Shown here: piece by piece, positions 9,111-16,664 of the stretch
How positions within the stretch are numbered: the first letter of the stretch is position 1
Layout: every line of letters begins with the position of its first letter
DNA from: Neorhodopirellula pilleata
GTDB taxonomy: Bacteria > Planctomycetota > Planctomycetia > Pirellulales > Pirellulaceae
DNA length: 41,248 bases
Assembly: GCF_007859915.1 (NCBI RefSeq)
Contig: NZ_SJPM01000026.1
Coordinates: 1-41,248 of the forward strand
Direction of reading: 5' to 3'
Made by a program: the position numbers and the translations under genes
The notes under the pieces: model-generated
Databases searched by the model: none
Told to the model about the DNA's origin: nothing
What the model saw: the letters and a program-made list of their open reading frames with translations, nothing else

Positions 9111-10169
9111 TCACCTTCCCATCGGCGTGGCTGGAACACGTTTCGTATATGCAATGAAGATCTCTTCGAGCGACATCGCTCGGGTGCGGACACTGGTAAC
9201 CGAAGTGCTGTTTCGCATCTCTGCGATCATCGACTCGTCGAAATGCTTGACAATCATTTGCCGTTGCCGTCCGTCGATGCTTTCATGAAGCACCTCAGCC
9301 GGCTCAGGAGGTACCGGCGTCGTGACCAACGGATCCTCGACATTGATCGTGACCTCGGTCATCGAATTCTTGAGCTGGTCGAGCGGCTCGCAGGTTCGGA
9401 TTCTACCTTCGTGTAGAATCGCGATCGTGTCGGCAACACGTTCAACCTCCGATATCTGATGACTCGATAAGAACACCGTCCGCCCCGACGCGGCCCGACC
9501 GATCATGCTTTCAAGGAATTCGCGACGGACCATCGGGTCGAGTCCCGACGTCGGTTCATCCAAGATCAGTAGCTCAGGATCATGGGCCAAAGCGAGTGAC
9601 AAAGCGACCTTCGCTCGTTGGCCTTTGGAGAGATGCCTGATCTTGCGATCTTCGGGGATTCCGTAGCGGGCGATCGATTCACGATACGCCTCGAGAAAGC
9701 CTTCGGGATAAAACGAAGCGGTGAACCAACCGATTTCACCAACACTCATCCAGTCATACAGCGCCGGCGAGTCGCTGACGTATCCGATCCGCCGACGAAT
9801 CTCGAGCGGCTGTCGAACCGGATCGAGACCACCAATTTCGCAAGTACCAGCCGATGGTTTTTGAAAGCCGGTCATGATCCGAATCAACGTCGTCTTACCG
9901 GCTCCGTTTTCACCCAGCAGAGCGAAGACGGTTCCCGGTTCGACAGTTAGGTCGACACCACGCAGCGCGTCGCAACCGCGAAAGTGCATTTGCAAATCAC
10001 GGGCGACGATCGCCGGCGAATCGCTCGGTTGAAAACCGGCTGGTTGCACACCCGCTGGTTGCACACCCGCTGGTTGCACACCCGCTGGTTGCACACCCGC
10101 TGGTTGCAAACCAGTTTCCGGGGCCACTCGGGATTCCGCCTCCGACGCGAGATCTTGAGCTTCGTTCAT
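9111..10169 (-). CDS. ABC transporter ATP-binding protein
   Basis: 352 residues. Walker A GENGAGKTT, signature LSKGQRAKVALS, Walker B LLILDEPTSGLDP and the switch His in SSHQ are all present in order, so this should be an active ATPase. It is paired with the ABC-2 permease downstream. Architecture and neighbours match the YtrB/CcmA-like drug or membrane-stress exporter group. The N-terminus carries an odd run of five QPAG(V/F) units encoded by perfect 15-bp tandem repeats (10037-10111) before the ATPase fold begins near residue 50. ATG 10169 overlaps the stop of the GntR regulator by ATGA. Confidence 0.95.
   Translation of the reverse strand: MNEAQDLASEAESRVAPETGLQPAGVQPAGVQPAGVQPAGVQPAGFQPSDSPAIVARDLQMHFRGCDALRGVDLTVEPGTVFALLGENGAGKTTLIRIMTGFQKPSAGTCEIGGLDPVRQPLEIRRRIGYVSDSPALYDWMSVGEIGWFTASFYPEGFLEAYRESIARYGIPEDRKIRHLSKGQRAKVALSLALAHDPELLILDEPTSGLDPMVRREFLESMIGRAASGRTVFLSSHQISEVERVADTIAILHEGRIRTCEPLDQLKNSMTEVTINVEDPLVTTPVPPEPAEVLHESIDGRQRQMIVKHFDESMIAEMRNSTSVTSVRTRAMSLEEIFIAYTKRVPATPMGR
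10037..10111 (-). repeat. Five tandem 15-bp repeats coding QPAG(V/F) in the ABC ATPase
   Basis: Five head-to-tail 15-bp units of the form CCGCTGGTTGCACAC (plus strand). The three middle units are identical and the end units differ by one base each. Being a multiple of three, copy-number change would keep the frame, so the length of the N-terminal extension may vary between strains. Confidence 0.95.
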
Positions 10170-10564
10170 CGGGGATCCTTTGCGTGAGCGGGAAGGGACT
10201 GAAGTTGAGTTTCGACTAGGTCGCGGACTTCGTCGATCGAAAGTCCGCTGCCGATCGCTTCGTGGATCGCTTCGGCGACACGATCACCGATCAATGTTTT
10301 GCGCTGCTTGCGACACGCGGCCGGAGCGGTCTTGGTCACCATCACGCCGCGCCCCCGCAGCGTTTCAATAATGTTTTCGTTTTGCAGGTCCTGGAACGCG
10401 CGGGCGACGGTGTTGGGGTTGACGGCCAGCTGCGTGCTCAATTGCCGAACGCTGGGCAAGAGCTGCCCCGGACGCAGCGTTTCATCGGCGATGGCGAACT
10501 TCACCTGCCGAACGATCTGGGCATAGATCGGTTGCCCGCCCGCCGGATCGATTTGGAAGAACAT
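10166..10564 (-). CDS. GntR-family (YtrA-type) transcriptional repressor
   Basis: 132 residues. The N-terminal winged helix begins FFQIDPAGGQPIYAQIVRQV and continues through the GntR hallmark LRPGQLLPSVRQLSTQLAVNPNTVARA and the wing ENIIETLRGRGVMV. The short C-terminal helical tail, with no effector-binding domain, is the YtrA subfamily layout, which is typically the first gene of an ABC-transporter operon that it represses itself. ATG 10564 is chosen because it begins at the conserved fold and follows the promoter at 10627-10655; a frame extension of 15 codons upstream would start next to the operator. It overlaps the ATPase gene by ATGA. Confidence 0.92.
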   Translation of the reverse strand: MFFQIDPAGGQPIYAQIVRQVKFAIADETLRPGQLLPSVRQLSTQLAVNPNTVARAFQDLQNENIIETLRGRGVMVTKTAPAACRKQRKTLIGDRVAEAIHEAIGSGLSIDEVRDLVETQLQSLPAHAKDPR

Positions 10565-10610
10565 GGCTGAGTTCCTGACTGAGCGAAAAAGCCAACCCCG
10601 TGTCGGCATC

Positions 10611-10638
10611 CTGGTGTACCGGTAAATTAATACACCAG
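10611..10638. promoter_or_regulatory. Operator palindrome for the GntR/YtrA repressor
   Basis: A perfect 8-bp inverted repeat, CTGGTGTA (10611-10618) and TACACCAG (10631-10638), is separated by 12 bp and lies 47 bp before the regulator's start codon. It covers the predicted -10 hexamer of the same operon. YtrA-type repressors bind inverted repeats of this sort in their own promoters. Binding here is inferred from position and symmetry. Confidence 0.8.
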
Positions 10639-10655
10639 TGACGTGCTGCGGTCAA
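10627..10655 (-). promoter_or_regulatory. Sigma70-like promoter of the GntR/ABC operon
   Basis: On the minus strand, TTGACC (10655-10650) and TATTAA (10632-10627) are separated by exactly 17 bp, close to the housekeeping consensus. The -10 lies inside the operator palindrome, so bound repressor would block RNA polymerase. The predicted transcript starts around 10620, leaving a short leader before ATG 10564. Confidence 0.75.
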
Positions 10656-10813
10656 GTCTTTCGTTACAGTTTGTTTTTGAGATTCGCAAGCGTGCGTTCT
10701 CTTGCTACGGCAGCGGTGAAGCTTGGGGTATCGACAAGTTGATTCACCTTTCAGGGCAAAACAACGCCTGCAACCCTATGATTGGATTGCTTGGCGTTTA
10801 ACTCCGGCGCTGT

Positions 10814-11737
10814 TCAGCTCAATGCTTCACGCAACCGTTCGAGCTGCACGGGAATCTGCTCATAAGGATTTTCGTCTTCGTATTCAAGAATGACGAAACC
10901 CTGATATCCGGCCTCTTTGAGAATCTTACCGACCCGATTCAGATCGGCGGGATGCTTGGTGCCGTCGGGCCGCTTGAGGCTAGTTTTTACCTGCACATTG
11001 ACCGCGTAAGGGACACACCGTTCGATATCGCGATACGGGTCGTCGGTGTGAAAATTGCCGGTGTCGAGGTTGATGCCGACCCACGGCGATTCGATGCGTC
11101 GCATCAGTTCCAGCATCTGATCACCGTCGAGTCCGCCGTGATTCTCGACACCCAAGAAAACGCCTTTTTCGGACGCGAGGTCTGCGCATTGCTGCAAGGC
11201 ATCGATCGCTTCGGTCATTCGCGAAGGTGCGGCGGCGAGTTGAGCTGCCGTCCCTGCGAAGAAGCGAATGTGTGGTGCACCGAGCACGTCCGCTTTCTCA
11301 ATCCATCGCTTGGCAGCGGCTATTTCCGCGTCCAGCTTAGGACCGGGACCAACGGTGAAGTTATTGCCGATCGCCGTGCCGCTAATCGTGAGTCCTCGAT
11401 TGAAGGCCGCCCAGCGTAACCGTCGAAGCCTCTCGTCGCTGGGAAAACCGTCTTGATCGGGTTCGATAAAATAGCTAGTCAACTCGGCGGCCTCGACACC
11501 TTGGGCAACGCAGTAGTCGAGAAAGTCAAACATGGACAAGCCGTCATCGCCTGCCGATTTTTGAGGCTTGCCCTTCATGAATCGGAAATGAGGACGCAAT
11601 GAATAGGCAGCCAATCCGATTCGAAATCGCGGCGGGCCTGATCGCAGGATTGGTTCGTTGGCAAGCGACCCACCGGTAACTAAGGACACCGAGGCCACCG
11701 AGGAGACCGCTAGAAATGATCGACGTGTCACGCTCAT
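10814..11737 (-). CDS. Tat-exported TIM-barrel protein (sugar phosphate isomerase/epimerase-like)
   Basis: 307 residues. The N-terminus MSVTRRSFLAVSS, followed by a hydrophobic stretch ending near LANEP, is a twin-arginine signal peptide. The mature part is an AP-endonuclease-2/xylose-isomerase-like TIM barrel: LGVENHGG, VGINLDTGNFH and VILEYEDENP carry the acidic and His residues that usually bind the divalent metal. Exported members of this family are abundant in planctomycetes and are linked to sugar or inositol-type catabolism, but the substrate cannot be named. ATG 11737 has an AAGGA ribosome-binding site 8 bp upstream. It is followed 34 bp downstream by the unrelated glycosyltransferase gene's upstream side, so co-transcription is unlikely. 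Confidence 0.85.
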   Translation of the reverse strand: MSVTRRSFLAVSSVASVSLVTGGSLANEPILRSGPPRFRIGLAAYSLRPHFRFMKGKPQKSAGDDGLSMFDFLDYCVAQGVEAAELTSYFIEPDQDGFPSDERLRRLRWAAFNRGLTISGTAIGNNFTVGPGPKLDAEIAAAKRWIEKADVLGAPHIRFFAGTAAQLAAAPSRMTEAIDALQQCADLASEKGVFLGVENHGGLDGDQMLELMRRIESPWVGINLDTGNFHTDDPYRDIERCVPYAVNVQVKTSLKRPDGTKHPADLNRVGKILKEAGYQGFVILEYEDENPYEQIPVQLERLREALS

Positions 11738-11779
11738 GATAACATCCTTCGGCTCGGCAACGCGAAATGAATGATTGAT

Positions 11780-13435
11780 CTAGCGGCTCTGAGAGGCGGT
11801 CTCGGAATCGCTTAACTCGAAAAGCTCGGCTTCTTGGCTTGCCGATTTTGGGCTCGCGGCTCTCTGTTTAGAAGCATTCTTTTGCGAAACTTTTGCATCC
11901 GCCTTTACTGCAGATTCGACGGCAGCGATGCGTTTGAGTTCCGCCGCAGCCGCCTCCAAACGCGCCACAACACCTTCGATCTGCGTTTGAAGCTCTCCCG
12001 CGTGGTCGAGAAAATCGCGAAGACGCTCTAACGCCGAGTCCGTCGACGCCGCGATGACTTCCAGACGACCGATCGGAACACGCTCGAATCGGTCGCCTGA
12101 ACCACGCGAAGCAAACAAAGGGATTCGCACGACATTCTGGAATGCTTTCTCAGGCAAGCGGACACTTCGCCAAGTAGCGTGATAGCTTTGGTGCAACCAA
12201 GCCATGTTGACGTCGATTTTGACGCTTGCGAGTTCTTCCTTAAGGGCAAAGTCGATCAGCGGCTCCCAAATTTCTTGCCAAGGACCGTCGCCTTGCATCT
12301 TGAGCGACCGCTCGTGCTTTTCAACATCACACACGTGCGGTCGCACCAAAAACGATTTCACCAAATGACGCACACGACCTGCAAGCAGTCGGCATTCGGA
12401 ATAGCCGAACGTACGCGTCCCGACTAAGATGGCTAGCACCACCAAAGCCCCGACGGGCGTCATAAGATCATAGCCCCATGCGATGGACGCGATCGCGGCG
12501 GCGGAACTGATCGAACACGCTGCGGCTACTACCCAAAGCGTTCCGGCTCGACCAAAACGGTCATTGAGCAGGTGGTGTAAATGTCCGCGATCCGTTGCGT
12601 AAATGCTGCGCCCGGTCAACCATCGCCGCATGATCGCAGCGGTGGAGTCGAACAGCGGAAGAATCAAGATCGCGATCGGAGCGGCGGCGACCACGGTAGT
12701 TCCCTTGAGTGAGCACCACATGGCCAACACCCCGACGATCAATCCGATCATCATGCTGCCGGCATCGCCCAAGAAAATGGTCGCCGGCGGACGGTTGAAA
12801 ACAAGGAATCCCGCCAAGGCACCGCACAGTGCGAACGCGGCGATCGAATTGAGCGAGAGCCCTCCGTTGATCATGCCCATGATCGCAAGGCTGCCGGTCA
12901 CAAACATGCCCACTGTCGTGGCCATTCCGTCGGCGCCATCGAGCAAGTTCAAGGCGTTGATCGCGATTAACAGCCACAGCACGCTAATTGGAATCGCAAA
13001 GACCCCCAAAGGAAGATCGTATCCCAGGATTCCGATTTGTTTCATCACGCTGCCGCTGCCGACGATCACCATCGCGATCAGACATTGAGCGAGGAGCTTT
13101 TGCCTACCGCGAAGCGTGAAGGCGTCGTCGATCAAGCCGAGCAAAAGGATTGCGCAAGACGATCCTAGCAAAACCTTCCAACGGTACGTGAACAGTTCGC
13201 TGATCCCGCTCAGACTCCACCCGTTCTGGTAGCCGAGCGTGAACACCATCGCGACCAACATGCTCGCGAATACGGCCACGCCCCCCGCTAGAGCGATCGG
13301 TCGCGAATGCAACTTTCGTTCCGCATCGGGTTGATCGACCAGATTGATCCGGATGGCAAGGAAACGAACCACCGGTACAAACAGCAGAGCCGATACAAAG
13401 GCTGTGATTAGTGTAAACAACAGAAAAGGACTCAT
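11780..13435 (-). CDS. WecA/TagO/MraY-like polyprenyl-phosphate glycosyl-1-phosphate transferase with C-terminal extension
   Basis: 551 residues, integral membrane. Family motifs appear in order: a Lys/His/Arg loop ERKLHSRP (39-46), LIDDAFTLRGRQK (101-113), NLLDGADGM (163-171), FLGDAGSM (about 222-229) and the HLHHLL loop (about 283). This is the enzyme type that loads a sugar-1-phosphate onto undecaprenyl phosphate to start O-antigen, exopolysaccharide or wall-polymer synthesis. About ten to eleven helices fill residues 1-350. The remaining 200 residues are soluble and not part of the core enzyme, ending in a likely coiled coil (about 465-505) and an Ala/Ser/Lys-rich tail. Homologues of wecA size are near 330-370 residues, so the extension is extra. 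The reading direction is away from the 13436-13900 intergenic stretch. Confidence 0.9.
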   Translation of the reverse strand: MSPFLLFTLITAFVSALLFVPVVRFLAIRINLVDQPDAERKLHSRPIALAGGVAVFASMLVAMVFTLGYQNGWSLSGISELFTYRWKVLLGSSCAILLLGLIDDAFTLRGRQKLLAQCLIAMVIVGSGSVMKQIGILGYDLPLGVFAIPISVLWLLIAINALNLLDGADGMATTVGMFVTGSLAIMGMINGGLSLNSIAAFALCGALAGFLVFNRPPATIFLGDAGSMMIGLIVGVLAMWCSLKGTTVVAAAPIAILILPLFDSTAAIMRRWLTGRSIYATDRGHLHHLLNDRFGRAGTLWVVAAACSISSAAAIASIAWGYDLMTPVGALVVLAILVGTRTFGYSECRLLAGRVRHLVKSFLVRPHVCDVEKHERSLKMQGDGPWQEIWEPLIDFALKEELASVKIDVNMAWLHQSYHATWRSVRLPEKAFQNVVRIPLFASRGSGDRFERVPIGRLEVIAASTDSALERLRDFLDHAGELQTQIEGVVARLEAAAAELKRIAAVESAVKADAKVSQKNASKQRAASPKSASQEAELFELSDSETASQSR

Positions 13436-13900
13436 GTGGGGACAAGGAGCCTGGTGAGTAAGCCGAACGATCGGAGTACGCCGCGTAGTCTAATTGACGT
13501 AGCCCTTTCTAGGAATGATCCGGTCTGAAAAAACGGATCGTCGAAAGGTTCCAATATGAAAAGCTTGTGCCAATAACCTTAGCTGGTCAGTCAGCGAAGA
13601 ACATGACCTAATCGGATTTTTCAGCCAATCAACCGTTTGATTCATGCTATTTAAGCGTTACAGACCGTCGGTCTTGCATGACCCTCGCTAGCTACCATCC
13701 AGAAACAACCCGCAAGCGTCATATGCACCCCCCCACCTCCGTCTTCATGAGCCCGCGGCAAGAATCGATCGGCGGGATCAATCAAACCGATCGAGCCAAG
13801 TCGCTGATGCGCAACAGATCAAGCCAAAACTTAATCTTGGACACACCGTCGAACACGAGCGGCCGACAGGGAAATTGAAGTGAACCGTGTCGGTTTAGGA
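13436..13900. other. Intergenic stretch without a supported gene
   Basis: 465 bp between the glycosyltransferase start and the SNF2 gene end, both on the minus strand. Only small symmetric elements are visible: GATCCG/CGGATC (13517-13522 and 13534-13539) and AGACC/GGTCT (13662-13674). A 66-codon plus-strand frame at 13678 has a low-complexity start and no ribosome-binding site, and is not called. The promoter of the glycosyltransferase is expected here, but no convincing hexamers stand out. Confidence 0.6.
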
Positions 13901-15721
13901 TTAGGCGACTTTCTTACCGCCAGGGGCTCGCAGGTCGAACAAACCGAAGATTTCGTCCCTAGTTAGCCCGGCGGTTCGCGTCAGCGGGCTATTGCTGGCC
14001 GGTTTGATCCCGACTTCGTTGCTCGTTTGCGGCGCAAAGAGCGCGTCGAACATTTCTCGCTTTTGATCGAGCACCGCAGCGATGCGTTGCTCGATCGTGC
14101 CCGCCGCCATCATCCGTGTGACCGTCACACTGCCTGCCGCTCCGATGCGGTGCGCGCGATTGATCGCTTGGTCTTCGATCGCGGGATTCCACCAACGATC
14201 AAACAGGAACACGTATCGACAAAACTGCAGATTCAGCCCAACACTACCGGCACCGTAACTCATCAAGATGATGCGAGAGTCGGGATCGTTCTTGAATCGG
14301 TCGATGACCTGTTCGCGTTGTTTGTGCGGGATCTTGCCGTGATATTCCAGCGGGTTGAATCTCGCGAGAGCCGGCTTCATCTTGTCAATGGTTTTTGTCC
14401 ATTGGCTGAACAGGATCGCTTTGTGACCGCTCGCGGCGACCTCTTCCATGTCCGCTTCGAGTCGCTGCAACTTGGCACTGGCTCCGGTAACAGGATCGAA
14501 GTTGCAGATCTGTTTCAGCCGCAAGACGAGTTCGAAGACGTGTTGAATTGTTAACGACTCCTCGAGTTCTTCCAAGTGCACGATGCCTTCGCTCTCGGCC
14601 TCTTCGTAACGTTGCCATTGTTCCGGGGTCAAGTCAACATCGGCATCGCGGAACAACTTAGGCGGCATGTCGTCGAGAACCATGTCTTTGGTTCGACGCA
14701 GAATGTAATCGCCAGCCGCCTTGGCCATCTGAGGCATCGGCATCCCGGCGGTCAAATACCCGGGCGAGAGGAAATCGAAGATACCGACCAAATCATCGGG
14801 CGAATTTTCGACGGGCGTTCCGGTCAATGCCCACGAGCGGGTACGAGGGATCGCTTTGACGATCTCGCTGGTCGTGTTGTTGGAATTTTTGATCCGCTGT
14901 GCTTCATCAAGGGCGACCAAGTCGAAATGCAATCCGCCCTCCAAAACGATCTCTTTGTCCCGCATCAACAATTCATAGTTGGCGATCTTAACGGGAAACT
15001 CCGGTGCACGCCATTGGAACTCGCGTTTGGCCGCGTTTCCCTCAATCGCCGAGACCGGAATTTCAGGAGCCCAGACGCTGAACTCACGGATCCAGTTACT
15101 AACCAGCGGTTTCGGGCACACGAGCAGAATACTGCGTAGCTCACCGCTGCAAAGTAGCATTCGCATCGTGCTGATCGCCTGCATCGTCTTACCCAATCCC
15201 ATCTCGTCGGCGAGCACGCAAGCGTAACGCGGGAACAGAAACGCGATCCCGTCGAGCTGGTAGGGAAACGGTTCGAATGGAAAACTCAACTGGCCACTGC
15301 CGACGAGCAAATCCAAAGGCGGTTGCAACAAGTAATACAATCGGTCTTGCAACTTAACGATGTCGTTGGGCGGCTTGATCCGCGCGTGCTTGCCGATTCG
15401 TCGCTTGGGCTTATTCACTTTCGATACGCCGTCGGCTTCACCGATTCGCCCGGCAACTGCGGGCCTCACGCTCGCATCGACCTTCGGTAACCAAGAGGCG
15501 GATTCGGGAAACAGAAAACCGTTGGCGGTCGCCCGCAGGGGTGGAACTTTGATCGGCACGCGAGTCGTTTGAAGTGGAGACAACGATAGCGTACAAGTCT
15601 CCAATTTCAGATCCGAGCACAACGACCAGCTCATCGTCGGATCAATCTCGCACGTCAATGACGTCGCCGAAGCCCGATTCGTGTTGGCGGGCGTTGACTC
15701 AGCTTGTGAACGAAACCACAT
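13901..15721 (-). CDS. SNF2-family DEAD/H-type ATPase (helicase-like)
   Basis: 606 residues. An unknown N-terminal region (1-140) precedes a complete SNF2 motor: motif I DEMGLGKT, motif Ia VCPKPLVSNW, motif II DEAQ, motif III LTGTPVEN, and in the second lobe ILFSQWTKTIDKM, SYGAGSVGLNLQ (V) and DQAINRAHRIGA (VI). Such proteins move along duplex DNA and remodel protein-DNA complexes, and some belong to defence or repair systems (bacterial RapA and DISARM relatives). ATG 15721 follows directly on the TGA of the 207-residue gene with no gap, so the two are co-translated. The short C-terminus after motif VI carries no extra domain. Confidence 0.93.
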   Translation of the reverse strand: MWFRSQAESTPANTNRASATSLTCEIDPTMSWSLCSDLKLETCTLSLSPLQTTRVPIKVPPLRATANGFLFPESASWLPKVDASVRPAVAGRIGEADGVSKVNKPKRRIGKHARIKPPNDIVKLQDRLYYLLQPPLDLLVGSGQLSFPFEPFPYQLDGIAFLFPRYACVLADEMGLGKTMQAISTMRMLLCSGELRSILLVCPKPLVSNWIREFSVWAPEIPVSAIEGNAAKREFQWRAPEFPVKIANYELLMRDKEIVLEGGLHFDLVALDEAQRIKNSNNTTSEIVKAIPRTRSWALTGTPVENSPDDLVGIFDFLSPGYLTAGMPMPQMAKAAGDYILRRTKDMVLDDMPPKLFRDADVDLTPEQWQRYEEAESEGIVHLEELEESLTIQHVFELVLRLKQICNFDPVTGASAKLQRLEADMEEVAASGHKAILFSQWTKTIDKMKPALARFNPLEYHGKIPHKQREQVIDRFKNDPDSRIILMSYGAGSVGLNLQFCRYVFLFDRWWNPAIEDQAINRAHRIGAAGSVTVTRMMAAGTIEQRIAAVLDQKREMFDALFAPQTSNEVGIKPASNSPLTRTAGLTRDEIFGLFDLRAPGGKKVA

Positions 15722-16345
15722 TCAAGCAGCCCTCGCCATTTGGCTTTGGGCTTCACGGATCGCTTCGGTAATGCGCTCGAATGGCTCCATCGCATCGACC
15801 AGTTCGTTCAACTTGCCAATGGCTTCTTGGGCTTCGACGAGTCGCTCCATCGCGACCAGCAACGTGGCACTGCCCAACGACAGCGACTCGTAACCTGACA
15901 GATCGATTCGGCGGCCGGACAACGCATCCTCTTCGTTGCGAATGAATCCGACGACCGTAACGCCATTGAGATTACCGGTTGTGCCAGTTGCGCCGATGAT
16001 GCCCGACGGACCGGTTGTTCCGGATGATGTGGTCGCGGGACTTGGAGGGTTAGGCAGGTTGTCTTGCAGAGCCAACCCTTCGATCTGCTGGCAGCACAAC
16101 AGCGAGATCGGCGTGCGAGATTTTTGCAACAAGGTCGGCCCGATGACTTCACTGATGAGATGTTCACGCAGACTGTCGCCGAACAGGATCTCATGGGCGC
16201 GACTGGGCCGGATCGGTAGCGTGCATTGAAACTCCAGCGGGCGTCCGGAGCCGTTGAGGATCAGGAGTCCGCCCGTCCAACCGGTGCGATCCGATTGCAC
16301 GGCGGTGAAGTATCCGATGGTCGCTGCGTCCTTGCTCGATGCCAT
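15722..16345 (-). CDS. Unknown protein coupled to the SNF2 ATPase
   Basis: 207 residues, family not recognised. The N-terminal half (1-100) looks like a small beta-rich domain (GYFTAVQSDRTGWTGGLLIL onward) with a CC pair at 84-85. A glycine/threonine/proline linker follows (about 115-140), with GxxG triplets such as GPSGIIGATGTTG. The C-terminal 60 residues are helical and probably coiled coil. There is no signal peptide, so it is probably cytoplasmic. The stop codon abuts the SNF2 start, which argues for a shared function, for example as an adaptor of the ATPase. ATG 16345 lies 37 bp from the palindrome at 16382-16401. Confidence 0.75.
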   Translation of the reverse strand: MASSKDAATIGYFTAVQSDRTGWTGGLLILNGSGRPLEFQCTLPIRPSRAHEILFGDSLREHLISEVIGPTLLQKSRTPISLLCCQQIEGLALQDNLPNPPSPATTSSGTTGPSGIIGATGTTGNLNGVTVVGFIRNEEDALSGRRIDLSGYESLSLGSATLLVAMERLVEAQEAIGKLNELVDAMEPFERITEAIREAQSQMARAA

Positions 16346-16381
16346 TGACGTTTAGTTATCCCCGGTCGTGAAAATCGCTCT

Positions 16382-16401
16382 GATGAGAATCCGTTCTCAT
16401 C
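16382..16401. promoter_or_regulatory. Perfect palindrome in a divergent promoter region, Fur-box-like
   Basis: GATGAGAA (16382-16389), a 4-bp spacer and TTCTCATC (16394-16401). It lies in the 319-bp gap between the divergent 207-residue gene (starts 16345) and the LOG gene (starts 16665), much closer to the former. The half-sites resemble the TGAGAAT halves of Fur-type operators, although the spacing is one base longer than the common form. The regulator's identity is inference. Confidence 0.5.
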
Positions 16402-16664
16402 GATACTCAACCCATTTCGGCTTCACTTTCGGCATAACTTGAACGCAGATTGCCAAATCAAATGTCCACAAAAAACGCGATGAAAGTCATGTTTTTCGCG
16501 AATCCAGGCAGTCGCAACGGGCGTAGTTCGAACAGTCTGCGCTACCGGCAAACTCCCCGCTCGCCTGCCGCGTCTGTGGTTGAGCATCCGATAACGCTAG
16601 AATCGGTGGGCGAACCACTTGCGAACCAATTTTCAAGATTTTTGTGAAATATGAAGGAGCATCC

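Noticed and set aside
13517..13539. GATCCG/CGGATC inverted repeat upstream of the WecA-like gene
   Set aside because: Six-bp arms with an 11-base loop are expected by chance in several places; no promoter hexamers support an operator.
13678..13878. 66-codon plus-strand frame in the 465-bp gap
   Set aside because: No ribosome-binding site, no family resemblance, and codon choice unlike the neighbours.
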